The position numbers and the translations under genes are program-made. Positions 21,546 through 30,400 of a stretch of DNA of 64,000 bases are shown in pieces. Source of the stretch: Terfezia claveryi (lineage: Eukaryota; Ascomycota; Pezizomycetes; Pezizales; Pezizaceae); NCBI GenBank assembly GCA_015179025.1, contig WHUX01000039.1, positions 248,001 through 312,000 on the forward strand, written 5' to 3'. How positions within the stretch are numbered: the stretch's first letter is position 1; the number at the start of each line of letters is the position of its first letter. The notes below the pieces were generated by a model. It saw nothing but the letters and a program-made list of their open reading frames with translations, did no database searches and was not told where the DNA came from.

Positions 21546-22010
21546 GTTACTCTAGGGAGGGTTTTCCCTGCTAAAAAATCTGGTTCAATTCCAGCTTATT
21601 TTCAGCCCATGGGTGTGGTTTATCCTGGCTATGAGAATGAAATACTGGACTATGTGAGATCGTGGACATCAAAGACATTTGATGGATGGAATTGCATACG
21701 ATGTGTTATTGTTTGTTCTTTTGTATTATAATGTGCCTACCTCGGAATACCTATGGGGTAAGCCGGGCAGTGTTGCACGATTAACCAATATATTTTAAAT
21801 CAATTCACAGAAAGGAACATCAGCGGGGGGTCTAGAGTAGAGCTGTAGCAATATGTCTACTATAGCGTACGCAAGTTGACAGTAGACCGCAAAGTGCACT
21901 AAGTAGTAGTGAACGATGTAGGTGAAGACTTGCTTAATTCCTCAAAACAATACGTGTCCAGAGCATTGTCTATATGAATAAAGTTCAGGGTAAGTTGATG
22001 GGCAGGGGTA
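21546..22010. other. Unassigned stretch
   Basis: No gene, RNA or repeat recognised. Confidence 0.3.
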
Positions 22011-22017
22011 AGTATGT

Positions 22018-22210
22018 TATTCAGCCAATCAGAAGCAAGAGAATACAAAGATTGCAGGTGGCGCCTCTGAACCCGGGGTGCAACGAGAGTGACTCAATCT
22101 GAACATACGTAGGATATTCGCGTATGGGCGAACGTAAGGTGATTGCGTGTGCGCGTGGTGGCGGTACAGATTGAGCTGAATATTATGTTTCGGCGATATC
22201 GGCGATGGCG
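22018..22210 (-). repeat. Dispersed repeat F, minus-strand copy
   Basis: Reverse complement of elements at 59860-60180. It shares TTCTCTTGCTTCTGATTGG, a GAGTCACTC phrase, and the CACGCGCACACGCAATCACC / CCTTACGTTCGCCCATACG region. The CTTCTGATTGGTTGAATA phrase also occurs alone at 61197-61215. No coding content. Confidence 0.6.
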
Positions 22211-22566
22211 GCGATAACACATAGCGGCTGTTGGGTAATATTCGATGCGTAGTACGTAGGTAGTAATCATTCAAGCAAAGCGGGAGTAAAATTTCCGAAT
22301 ATTTATCTTGCTTTGCCAGTCAATTCCAATGCAATCATTGTGCAATCAGAAGCGGTTTGTATATCTGTTATGTGGATGCACACTAGCGCAGTACGAGCAA
22401 ATGTCGCCTTTTTTCAGAACTATTGGATTTGTGCTTTGGGAGCTCATGCTAAGGAAACATGGGAAAGACTCTGCGTGTCAGAGGAAGGATATTTCTATTG
22501 ATAGACTAAATCGTATCATACAACACCATACAGAATACAGACTTTCACGATTTTCTCAGATGTTAA
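22211..22566. other. Unassigned stretch flanking the SRA cluster
   Basis: No supported gene. An 87-codon frame at 22308-22571 has no motif. The SRA repeat unit appears to end at about 22566, by comparison with the plus-strand end near 13335. Confidence 0.3.
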
Positions 22567-22965
22567 CATAAGGCAAACCCAACGTCAATTAGAAAGCTAA
22601 TATATGGTATGGTACATAGGGGAAAGCCAGAAAAGAATCAATAAGCCGGTCTCAGCCTCAATTCAAAGCTAATACATAGGAACCCAGAAAAACTTTTCAG
22701 AGCAAGCAGCTATGTAATACACCCTCCATCCTAGTATTCCCAAGGTGCCCTATCATATCTATGATCCATAAGGCAAACCAATGTCAATTGGAAAGCTAAT
22801 ATATGGTATGGTACATAGGGGAAAGTCAGAAAAAAATCAATAAGCCGGTCTAAGCCTCAATTCAAAGCTAATACATAGGAACCCAGAAAAACTTTTCAGA
22901 GCAAGCAGCTATGTAATACACCCTCCATCCTAGTATTCCCAAGGTGCCCTATCATATCTATGATC
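22567..22965 (-). repeat. 200-bp tandem duplication at the SRA unit 3' end
   Basis: Two direct copies with a period of exactly 200 bp (22567-22766 and 22767-22965), differing at a handful of bases. Each contains AAAGCTAATATATGGTATGG and ends with CCTATCATATCTATGATC. They are the 3' non-coding end of the SRA-RING unit. The plus-strand copy (13130-13340) has only one full version, so the duplication arose after the units separated. Confidence 0.9.
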
Positions 22966-23540
22966 AGGGTATAGCAGAATTGCCTTTAAGTCCAGATTGA
23001 CGCCCAGGTTCGTACAGTCCATCGAGTGTTGTCCACCATGTTGGGCATCGCACAATGAGAAAGGACGTTGTGCCAGACTGGCCTGCTCGCCACGTCTAGA
23101 TCTATCAATTCTCGTAAGCGGGGATCGGGCTCGAGAGTTTTTGAGTTTTTATTTACCTGTTTGCGTTTTTGGGGGGCCATCTTCCTCTTTGCCCCCTGGG
23201 TAGACAATCCTCAGGCAGAGTTCCTAGACCCTCGCTTCTCCCTCTTCGGTCCATTGTGCTGGAGCTGGATCGTCCTATCCTGAACTGGTATTTGTATGTC
23301 ACAAACCCGTCCTTGCCCTTTTCTGACCAATAGCGTACCAGGTTATAGATTCCGTCATTATCTAAAATTTTCCGTTTGCGCATATTTGCGATAACGCATC
23401 TTGTCGCTTCTTATGACGCGAACCGGCTTGGACTTTTTGTCCAGTCACTGGACTCGGGTCATGCTTTGTCCAGTTTGCTGGAATCAGTTAAGTCCGGAAT
23501 CATGGTGATTGCCAATGCGGCAATGGTCTTTTCATAACCT
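22966..23540 (-). pseudogene. SRA C-terminal half, RING deleted
   Basis: Reading on the minus strand: [13 protein letters not shown] near 23430, a degraded YDG region, GRSEG linker and [13 protein letters not shown], ending RPVWHNVLSHC then PNMVDNTRW (22986-23207). The segment between the first RING cysteine pair and the final CPTCW-like stretch is missing compared with 12910-13060, so the RING was removed by an internal deletion. Tail sequence VNLDLKAILLYPDH still follows. The acidic linker before KKRK is shorter than in other copies. Confidence 0.75.
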
Positions 23541-23880
23541 GTGAAGGACGTTATGCCAGACTGGCCTGCTCGCCACGTCTAGATCTATCAACTCTCGTAA
23601 GCGGGGATCGGGCTCGAACGTTTTGGAGTTCTTATTTACCTGTTTACGTTTTTTGGAGAAGGGGTTTTTGCTCTTCCTCCTCCCCCTCATCATCTTCCTG
23701 TTTGCCCTCGCTTCCCCCTCTCCGGTCCATGGTGCTGGAGCTTGGATCGTCCCTCCTGAACTGGTACTTGTACGTCACAAACCCGTCCTTGCCCTTTTCG
23801 GGCAAATAGCGCACCAGTTTATAGATACCGCCGTATCTAATCCTCGACCCTGGCTTTCCCCTCGTCGGTCCATTGTGCTG
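23541..23880 (-). pseudogene. SRA C-terminal end and linker fragment
   Basis: A partial copy joined head to tail to its neighbours. It contains the Tyr-Lys-Tyr-Gln-Phe strand and MDRRGG..EG linker in shifted frames, then [19 protein letters not shown] and RPVWHNVL, where it stops abruptly against the next copy at about 23540. The junction sequence (CCTGTGAAGGACG) shows a direct recombination between two units. Confidence 0.7.
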
Positions 23881-24180
23881 GAGCCGGATCGTCCCTCCTG
23901 AACTGGTATTTGTACGTCACAAACCCGTCCTTGCCCTTTTCGGGCAAATAGCGCGCCAGTTTATAGATACCGCCGTATCTAAAACCTTCCGTTGGGGCAT
24001 ACTTGCTATGGCACATTTTGTCGCTTCTTATTATGCGAACCAGCTTGGACTTTGTCCAGTCACTGGACTCGGCTCCTGCCTTGTCCAGTTTGCTGGGATA
24101 AGTTAAATTCGGAAACATGTTGATTGCCAATGCATTGGCAATGGTCTTTTCAGGCTCATAACCTGTTGATCGCAGGTAAA
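23837..24180 (-). pseudogene. SRA C-terminal half, well-preserved frame
   Basis: A 97-codon frame reading [51 protein letters not shown] and [19 protein letters not shown], then PAPAQWTDEGKARVED. The last phrase matches the UHRF1 SRA end (DEPGPWTKEGKDR). This is the longest uninterrupted stretch of the C-terminal half on this strand. Its YDG triad is YGG. It is cut off by the junction with the fragment at 23541-23880. Confidence 0.8.
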
Positions 24181-24440
24181 AATATGTGATTAAGATATAA
24201 TAAGTTGATGTAGTTCTCGTTGTATTTGTTGCTTTTTATGACTCGGACTGGTTGTCCAGTCACTGGGGCTCGGGCTCCAAGCTTTGTAGTTTGCCGGGAT
24301 CGGTTACTCCGGGAACATGGTAATGGCCTTGATCTTGTCCAACGTCTGGTCGAACGATTGGACTTCAGCGACACATGCGCCAGTCCTATTGTTTACACAG
24401 CCTGCTCCAGCAACTTGCAAACTCCACTTTCGCTAATCCA
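24181..24440 (-). pseudogene. SRA middle segment
   Basis: The minus-strand reading gives GACVAEVQSFDQTLDKIKAI, TMFPE, then DWTTSPSHKK and the AT-rich spacer ending in the ATCAACAGGTTATGAG-like phrase that separates units in the tandem array. It is continuous with the next C-terminal half, the normal unit order. The N-terminal half is missing and replaced by unrelated sequence. Confidence 0.7.
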
Positions 24441-24880
24441 AGAACAAGGTACACTCCTATTCCCGATCAACAGACCCCTTCAAATAGGCCACGCCAATTG
24501 AAATACTCATTGCATAATAGTAACTCCCGAGTAGAACATCCTCCTTGAACTCCCAAAATCCAATATCTCACCAAATAAACTGGGCTATGCATCCAGGGGA
24601 GAGCAGTCCAGTCCAGAATTGTCCAGTCCAAACTCGCCCCAAAATATATGCTGAATTTTAAAATTGGATCGAAGGGGTAACCAAATCCCATAAGTGAAGT
24701 ATCATTCAATTATTCCCCTGGATCCTCCTTACTGCGAATTAAATGTAGGATCGGTTTCTTCCGCATACCTACCACCTCCCCAATCTGTTAGTCTCGTGTC
24801 AACCTAGACTAATAGCTTTATCCAGGGATGTGGTGTCTTGCCTGGCTTAGAACAATTTGAATGCGAATAATAAATTATTT
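24441..24880. other. Unrecognised insertion between SRA fragments
   Basis: Replaces the expected SRA N-terminal half. An 80-codon minus-strand frame (24467-24709) with several Trp residues has no known motif. AATGCGAATAATAAATTA at about 24860-24877 resembles the leader repeat of the SRA unit, so the unit leader resumes there. Confidence 0.35.
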
Positions 24881-25280
24881 AAAAAGAGAAAAAAGGACAG
24901 TCCCCGTTGCGTAAGTTCTTAAAGATGCCGGTGTCCAGAAAAGTGACTTCCTCGACCCTCGCTTCCCCCTCTTCGGTTCATGTTGCTGGAGCAGGATGGT
25001 CCGTCTTGAAATGGTATTTGTATGTTGCAAACCCGTCTTTCCCCTTTTCCTTTTCCTGGCGAATAGCGTACCAGTTTATAATTCCGTTGTATCTGAAACC
25101 TTCGTTGGAGCTCACTTAGTATGGTGCATTTTGTCGCTTCTTATGACGCGAACTGGCTTTGACTTTGTCCAGTCAGTGGACTCGGCTCCTGCTCTGTCCA
25201 GTTTGCTGGGATAGGTTAATCCTTAATTGCCAATGCGGAAATAGTTCTTTTCAGGCTCATTAACCTGCTGAGCGCAGGTA
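24880..25280 (-). pseudogene. SRA C-terminal half, frameshifted
   Basis: Contains the ordered DNA landmarks of the C-terminal half (TTTGCTGGGATAGG, GACGCGAACTGGC, GTATCTGAAACCTTCG, CAAACCCGTC). Frameshifts break it, so only short runs of the protein pattern can be read. At its C-terminal end it is fused directly to a piece of the unit leader (24860-24950), a join not seen in other copies. Confidence 0.65.
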
Positions 25281-26640
25281 AATTTGATGCTAAACGTAGA
25301 AAATGCTGGCTTCAGGGACTCTTGGCATGCATTGAAAAGTCAGGGTCTCCAGTGTAAACGGGCATGTGAACTGTCCCAGGACTTCCTGAATGAACTCGAT
25401 TAAGTCTCGCTATGAGAAAGGACGTTTAGCCATACTGGCCTGTTCGCCACTTCTAGATCTATCATTTTTCGTAAGTGGGGATCGGCAGGAAAGTTGTGGA
25501 GTTCTTATTTACCTGTTTACGTTTTTGGGGGGGCATCTTCCTCCTCATCATCTTCCTGTTTGTCCCCTGGGCAGACCATCATCAGGCGGGTTCCTCGACT
25601 CTCGCTTCCCCCTTGTCGGTCCATTGTGCTGGAGTCGAATCGTCCCTCCTGAACTGGTACTTGTACGTTACAAACCCGTCCTTTCCCTTTTCTGGCCGAC
25701 AGCGCCCCAGTTTATAGATACCGCCGTATCTAAAACTTCAATTGGCGAATATTTGCTATGGCACATTTTGTCGCTTCTTATGACGCGAACTGGCTTGGAC
25801 CTTTTCCAGTCACTGGACTCGGCTCCTGCTTTATCCAGTTTGCTGGGATCGGTTAAATCCGGAAACATGTTAATTGCCAATGCGGCAACTGTCTTTTCAG
25901 GCTCATAACCTGTTAAACGCGGGTAAAACTACGTGATTTCGTAAAAATAATAAGTAGTTATCATTCTCGTTGTATTTGTCGCTTTGATGACCCCGACTGG
26001 CTTAGTCTTTGTCCAGTTTGCTGAGATCGGTGAGCTCGGGGAACATGGTTATGGCCAATGCGGCATTGATCTTGTCCAACGTCTGGTCGAACGATTGGAC
26101 TTCGGCGACACGTGCGCCAGTCTTCTTCCTTACACGGCCTGCTCTAGCTGGAATAAACAAAGGTATCCCATTCATCCACATCATCCTTGTAATCCCCAGT
26201 GAGTACAATGGATTGGGAAACCCTTTTGGGCTCCCAGATATTCCAGCCATGGAGGGACGATATACCGGACTTGTTTCAGCCGATGCTGTGTCTCGTCATA
26301 GGAATAACTTGAATGTGAGTAATGAATGATTCAATAAGAAATTGGACAGCACCAGTTGCGCAACTTTTCAAGATAGTGGCATGATGTTTGCCTTTGGATG
26401 GCAATTTTGTACATTGGGAACAGTACAGCACCGGCTTGTTCTTGGGATGTGTTCTCTCTCTCGTAGTAGGTTAAAATAGGTTGAATGCGAGTTATGAATT
26501 TAAATCGGAATTTGAAAGTGGCACGATTTTTGCCTTTGGACGGCAAGTTCGTTTGGGGACACCTTATTGCCGGACTTGTTCTGGTGATGCGGTGTCTCGT
26601 CGTACGTGAGAATAGTTTTAGTGCGAGTAATGGATTGTTA
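25281..26640 (-). pseudogene. Longest SRA-RING copy of the minus-strand cluster
   Basis: It includes, in transcription order: three leader repeats (about 26640-26290); the SRA N-terminus (MAGISGSPKGFP; in another frame SIVLTGDYKDDVDEWDTF, matching the UHRF1 VLAGGYEDDVDHG strand); GARVAEVQSFDQTLDKI; a duplicated middle segment with the ATG-rich spacer; KPVRVI-type sequence and a C-terminal half near 25640-25740; then the Lys-rich linker. The RING start (TTCACATGCCCG near 25365) survives but the RING is shortened. Stops and frame changes are scattered throughout. It gives the best view of the ancestral order: leader, SRA, linker, RING. Confidence 0.8.
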
Positions 26641-26960
26641 AAAATAACAGCACAGGCGCTTTCCCCTCTCGGTCGGCCGGTATTTGTATCTCACAAACCC
26701 ATCCTTGCCCTTTTCTGGCCAATAGCGCACCAGTTTATAGATACCGTCGTATCTAAAACCTTACTCGCCATGGCGCATTTTGTCGATTCTTAATACGCGA
26801 ACTGGCTTTGATTTTGTCCAGACCACTGGACTCGGCTCCTATTTTGTCCAGTTTGCTGGGATCGGTTAGCTCCGGCACTATGGTAATGGCCAGATTGGCA
26901 ATGGTCTTTTCAGGAGCATAACCTGTTGAGCGCAGGTAAAAAAATGTGATCTGGTAGATG
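26641..26960 (-). pseudogene. SRA C-terminal half fragment
   Basis: The minus-strand reading EKTIANLAITIVPELTDPSK then LDKIGAESSG, followed in other frames by the YDG region and the [18 protein letters not shown] equivalent of [13 protein letters not shown]. It ends at 26660, next to the leader of the 25281-26640 copy, so two units abut. Confidence 0.7.
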
Positions 26961-27034
26961 CAACGTAATGTAACGGCGTGGACTGTAGCGTGGACTATGA
27001 ATGTGACTCTAGGGAGCGCACGTGACGTTGACCA

Positions 27035-27225
27035 AACTATACCCCACTAGCGTGGTATAGTTTCAAGTTGCTATATCGGGGTGGTTGATCAGGCTTGAGC
27101 CTTTTATAGTAGCGTAGACGTAGAAGACAAAGACGTGGACAATAGCGGGCGTGGTTGATCAGGCTTGAGCCTTTAATAGTAACGTAGACGTAGAAGACAA
27201 AGACGTGGACAATAGCGTAGACGTA
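27035..27225. repeat. 70-bp tandem duplication
   Basis: GTGGTTGATCAGGCTTGAGC starts at 27081 and again at 27151, so a unit of 70 bp ending AAAGACGTGGACAATAGCG is present twice with two differences. A related ACGTAG phrase begins a third, partial unit. It separates two SRA fragments and has no coding sense. Confidence 0.85.
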
Positions 27226-27239
27226 AGGCAACTTGTATT

Positions 27240-28130
27240 GAGAGCTAGTAACAAGTAAATGAAGTTCTCATTGTACTGCTTCTTTTTCGATAGTGGTCTC
27301 GGATTTAGCCTTATGTCCTTTCTGATGGGCAGTAATATATTCCTTCAAATTTCTGGCTGCATCATCGTAGGTATGATAATTTGTCCTAATATTTTCAACA
27401 ATATTGGTATAATAGGGTGGTAGGGATCTAGTAGGAATTCGGTTTTGACTTGGTCGGAATTGGACAAAGCTAGCAAGCCCTGCATCTTTGGTGAGATCTC
27501 CTCTTTAAATAGTTCCTGCAAAAATATTCCTAGTTTTTTTATATATGGTAATATGGTTTGTAATGTTTGATTGTCGGGTCGTCAAAGGACTGTATAGAAG
27601 GCCATCTATTAACTCCCAAGAATGGGAAGATGGCAACGACTACATTTAATGTTTGGTCAGTAATTGGCAAGGTGGAATAGTCAAAGTTATCTCCTTCATC
27701 CGCATCATCTTTGTACCCTTCAGAGAGCACAATAGATTGGGAACCAGTCTTTGGGGTTCCAGATATACCAGCCATGGAAGGACAATCTGCTGGAGGGATG
27801 CCATTGGTCCTTCGTCATATGTTGGAACATGAATGCGAGTAATAAATTACTTTAGAAAACTTGCACAGAGCTGGTTTCGGGAGTTCTTAAGGATGCCAAT
27901 AACAAGAGGCCCACGACGTTTGGCTTTGTACAGCATATGCGTATTATTTTAGAGAACGCCATTTGCACAAGCCCATAAGGTTGCCAGTGTGAAGAAGGGT
28001 GAGGCCCACGAAATTGTGTCACGACGTTTGCCTTTAGACGGCAATTTCGTACATTGCCATACCGCACTTGTTCTGGGTGCGTTCTCTCGTCGTAGGTTAG
28101 AATAACATCAATGCGAGTAATGGTAGTTGG
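27240..28130 (-). pseudogene. Divergent SRA N-terminal half
   Basis: A 78-codon frame (27539-27775) reads MAGISGTPKTGSQSIVLSEG then YKDDADEGDNFDYS. It is the clearest SRA N-terminus in the window and aligns with VAGIHG and AGGYEDDVDHGNFFTYT of UHRF1. Downstream on the same strand, two overlapping frames at 27290-27500 look protein-like (LKEYITAHQKGHKAKSETT; FKEEISPKMQGLLALSNSDQ). They have no counterpart in the other copies, so this copy belongs to a diverged subfamily. Leader repeats lie at 27830-28130. The C-terminal half is missing. Confidence 0.7.
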
Positions 28131-28870
28131 ACAATGCCAGTATCCATGAATCGAGACGTTCTAGTTTTCAAGAGGTTCTTAGTTGTAAACACTACTCATC
28201 AGGGGGCAGTTCACTTACTTTAGGAAGCGGGCTTTCGACTGGAATGGTGATGAAACCACAAGGAGGAGGTATTGGAGCTACGGAGTTGGTTGAGAGAGGT
28301 CCAGCATGGGATTGAGCAGTGACCTGAGAGTGGCATAGTTGAGGAGGAATGAGTGTGGGGGTAGAGAAGTTTGTACAGTGACATAGTTGAGGAGCATTGA
28401 GGGTATAGTTGTACCTGGGTTCCCGGGTGGCTCCTCATGGTCCCTTCACTGGGTCAAAATTGATGCGTTCTAGTTTTTATGAAGTTATTAAGTGTAAATT
28501 CGAGCAATGAGGGGGGGGGTCTATCTACCATGGGAAGAAGTATACAGAACCCGTCAACTAAAACCAGCTTTGGAACCAAAAGGGGTGGTATTGGAGCAAG
28601 CATATTGGTTGGGAATGCAGTAGAACAGGCTCGAGAGAGGCTGAGGGTGGGGTTGAGCGTTTAGTTGAGAAGGATTGAGGGAACGGTCGAGCAGGTCGCT
28701 TTTCTAACCTTTTGTGCGTGCCAAGTGTGCCATGTCTTGCAGGACAGGTATTCCAATAAGGAAATCCTAAGAAGGGTTGGCCCTATTCTGACTCGGCGCA
28801 TCAGCAATCTATTCAATTGGCCTGGCCATTGTTGCAGACTCAAAACAATTATCAACTGCATTTGAATTCA
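28130..28870 (-). repeat. Upstream unit of the SRA-RING family, minus-strand copy
   Basis: Inverted counterpart of 9051-9910. The two direct repeats are at about 28460-28800 (GACATGGCACACTTGGCACG) and 28140-28455, in the order seen on the plus strand, followed by the SRA leader. Phrases CAACAATGGCCAGG and AGAATAGGGCCAACCCTTCT at the far end match 9085-9185. A 42-bp fragment of the LINE-A tail hairpin (CGGGTGGCTCCTCATGG) sits within it at 28405-28446. Confidence 0.65.
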
Positions 28871-29285
28871 TTATTTTTCTACAAATTGTTAGTCTCACCA
28901 ATCATTATGCCACCTCTCATTACCTAAAATTCACCCTTCCTAACCTGATATCTCTATATAATTCTTGCATATGGCGGTGGTGTAAGTTTCTGGAGTACGT
29001 CACCACGCCTCGGGATGTTGCAGAGCTGTCACAGTTACTCTGAGCTCGGATTCAAGACAACATTTCTGTTGTTCTTCGCCATAAAAGCGACTTCTCCTCT
29101 AACCTATCTCCAATTTCCGCTCAACCTCATGCAATATTCACCAACTTCTACTCCGCACGCCCACCGGTCACAGGCCTGACACAAGCCTTCCAATTTGTTT
29201 GCTTTAGTTGCAGTGAAATAGAATAGTTGCTATAAGCTACTTGGATGGAATTTAACTGCTGTTAACTAATATAGTGGGCTGTTTT
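28871..29285. other. Unassigned stretch
   Basis: No gene, RNA or repeat recognised. Confidence 0.3.
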
Positions 29286-29725
29286 TGGGTGACGGGAGGT
29301 GTCACCGGGGCCTCTGTTGCTGCCTCTTCCGCCGCCGCCGCTTTCTCCTCCCCGCCGTTGCTGCCTCTTCCGCCGCTGTCGCTGCCTCCTCCCTCGCCGT
29401 TGCTGTCTCCTCCCCGCTGTCGCTGCCTCCTCCGCTGCTGTCGCTATCTCCTCCGCCACCGCCGCCACTGTCTCCTCCACCGTCGCCGCTATCTCCTCCA
29501 CCGTCGCCGCCGCTGTCTCCTCCGCCGCCGCCGCTTTCTCCTCCGCCGCTGTCGCTGCCTCCTCCGCCGCTGTCGCTGCCTCCTCCGCCGCTGTCGCTGC
29601 CCTCCTCCGCCGCTACCGCTGTCTAATCCGCCTCTGCCCACTCCGCCTCTGCCGCTGTGGAGCGGCTTTTCATCCATCTTCACCTGTGAGGATCTTTTGT
29701 GTTAGGCGGACTTCAGTCAGGCCCC
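29286..29725 (-). repeat. Gly/Ser/Asp-codon repeat, minus-strand copy
   Basis: Reverse-complement copy of 14970-15400 with the same unique lead (CTTTTGTGTTAGGCGGACTT at 29693-29712). One minus frame starts MKMDEKPLHSGRGGVGRGG as in the other copy. Plus-strand frames of more than 100 codons here are Pro/Ser/Leu-rich mirror readings of the repeat and are not taken as genes. Confidence 0.75.
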
Positions 29726-29922
29726 GTGGGGTCCTCCGAGATTAGTCGGTTTAATGACAGCATGGGAGTGCCGCCTTTCTGGAGTTCCACATATTCTTTG
29801 TTTTCCGCTCGCTGGACCTGGCATATTACCTTGCCTTGACCTGAATTCACCCGGGTTTCCGGGGGGCTGCTCATGGTCCCCTTACTGGGACCGAATAGTA
29901 ATTTAAAAATAAAAAAAAGGAT
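29715..29922 (+). mobile_element. LINE-A 3' tail
   Basis: Carries the ordered tail landmarks: AATGACAGCATGGGAG, TTACCTTGCC, TTCACCCGGGTTTCCGG, hairpin GGTCCC-CTTACT-GGGACC, and an A-rich end. It abuts the lead of the Gly/Ser repeat: the junction CAGTCAG is followed at once by GCCCCGTGGGG, so this insertion or a recombination post-dates that repeat. The hairpin bases differ from other copies on both arms but keep pairing. Confidence 0.8.
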
Positions 29923-30319
29923 TACTAAGGGCACTAACGACGGCCAAATGAATAAATTACTTAAGAAGAGATCGACCATGGAAAACCAGTTGTGCTAAAT
30001 GGAGCTATGTGTTCTAGAGATTGGGCACGAAGGCTCCCACAGCAAGTATTCCCTGAGGTTTCACTCACCCATTTAACTTCCCCACCTTTTGAATCCATTC
30101 AAGACCCCTTATAAGAATATCATCGACGCCTGGAGCCCTTTATACGCAACACTGGACCTGGAATTTGGATGGGCCTAAAACCCACTTACTTGTTTACCAG
30201 CGGCTTGCGACAAGTGATGGAGTAGTTCAGTTAGTCAAAACTGCTCGAGGACAATTCGCCTCTAGCAGTGCGGAAGAGGGGGCTCAACAGAGTTATGAGG
30301 GAGGAGGACGATGGTGATG
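29923..30319. other. Unassigned stretch
   Basis: No gene or repeat recognised. Confidence 0.3.
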
Positions 30320-30400
30320 CTTGTAAGATTACGAGGTTATGCAGCGGAGGAATCTTGAAGAGAATCGTGTGTGTATATTCAAAATAGAGAGCTATCAAAG
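30320..30400 (+). repeat. Dispersed repeat E, copy 2
   Basis: Matches 15380-15450 on the same strand (TGTAAGATTACGAGGTTAT and GTGTGTATATTCAAA). Lies outside the Gly/Ser repeat here, unlike copy 1. Confidence 0.7.

Noticed and set aside
29274..29745. Three overlapping plus-strand open frames of 113-148 codons, rich in Pro, Ser, Leu and Ala
   Set aside because: They are mirror and shifted readings of the triplet-phased Gly/Ser/Asp repeat; every frame of such a repeat stays open, and the unique lead and ATG are on the minus strand.
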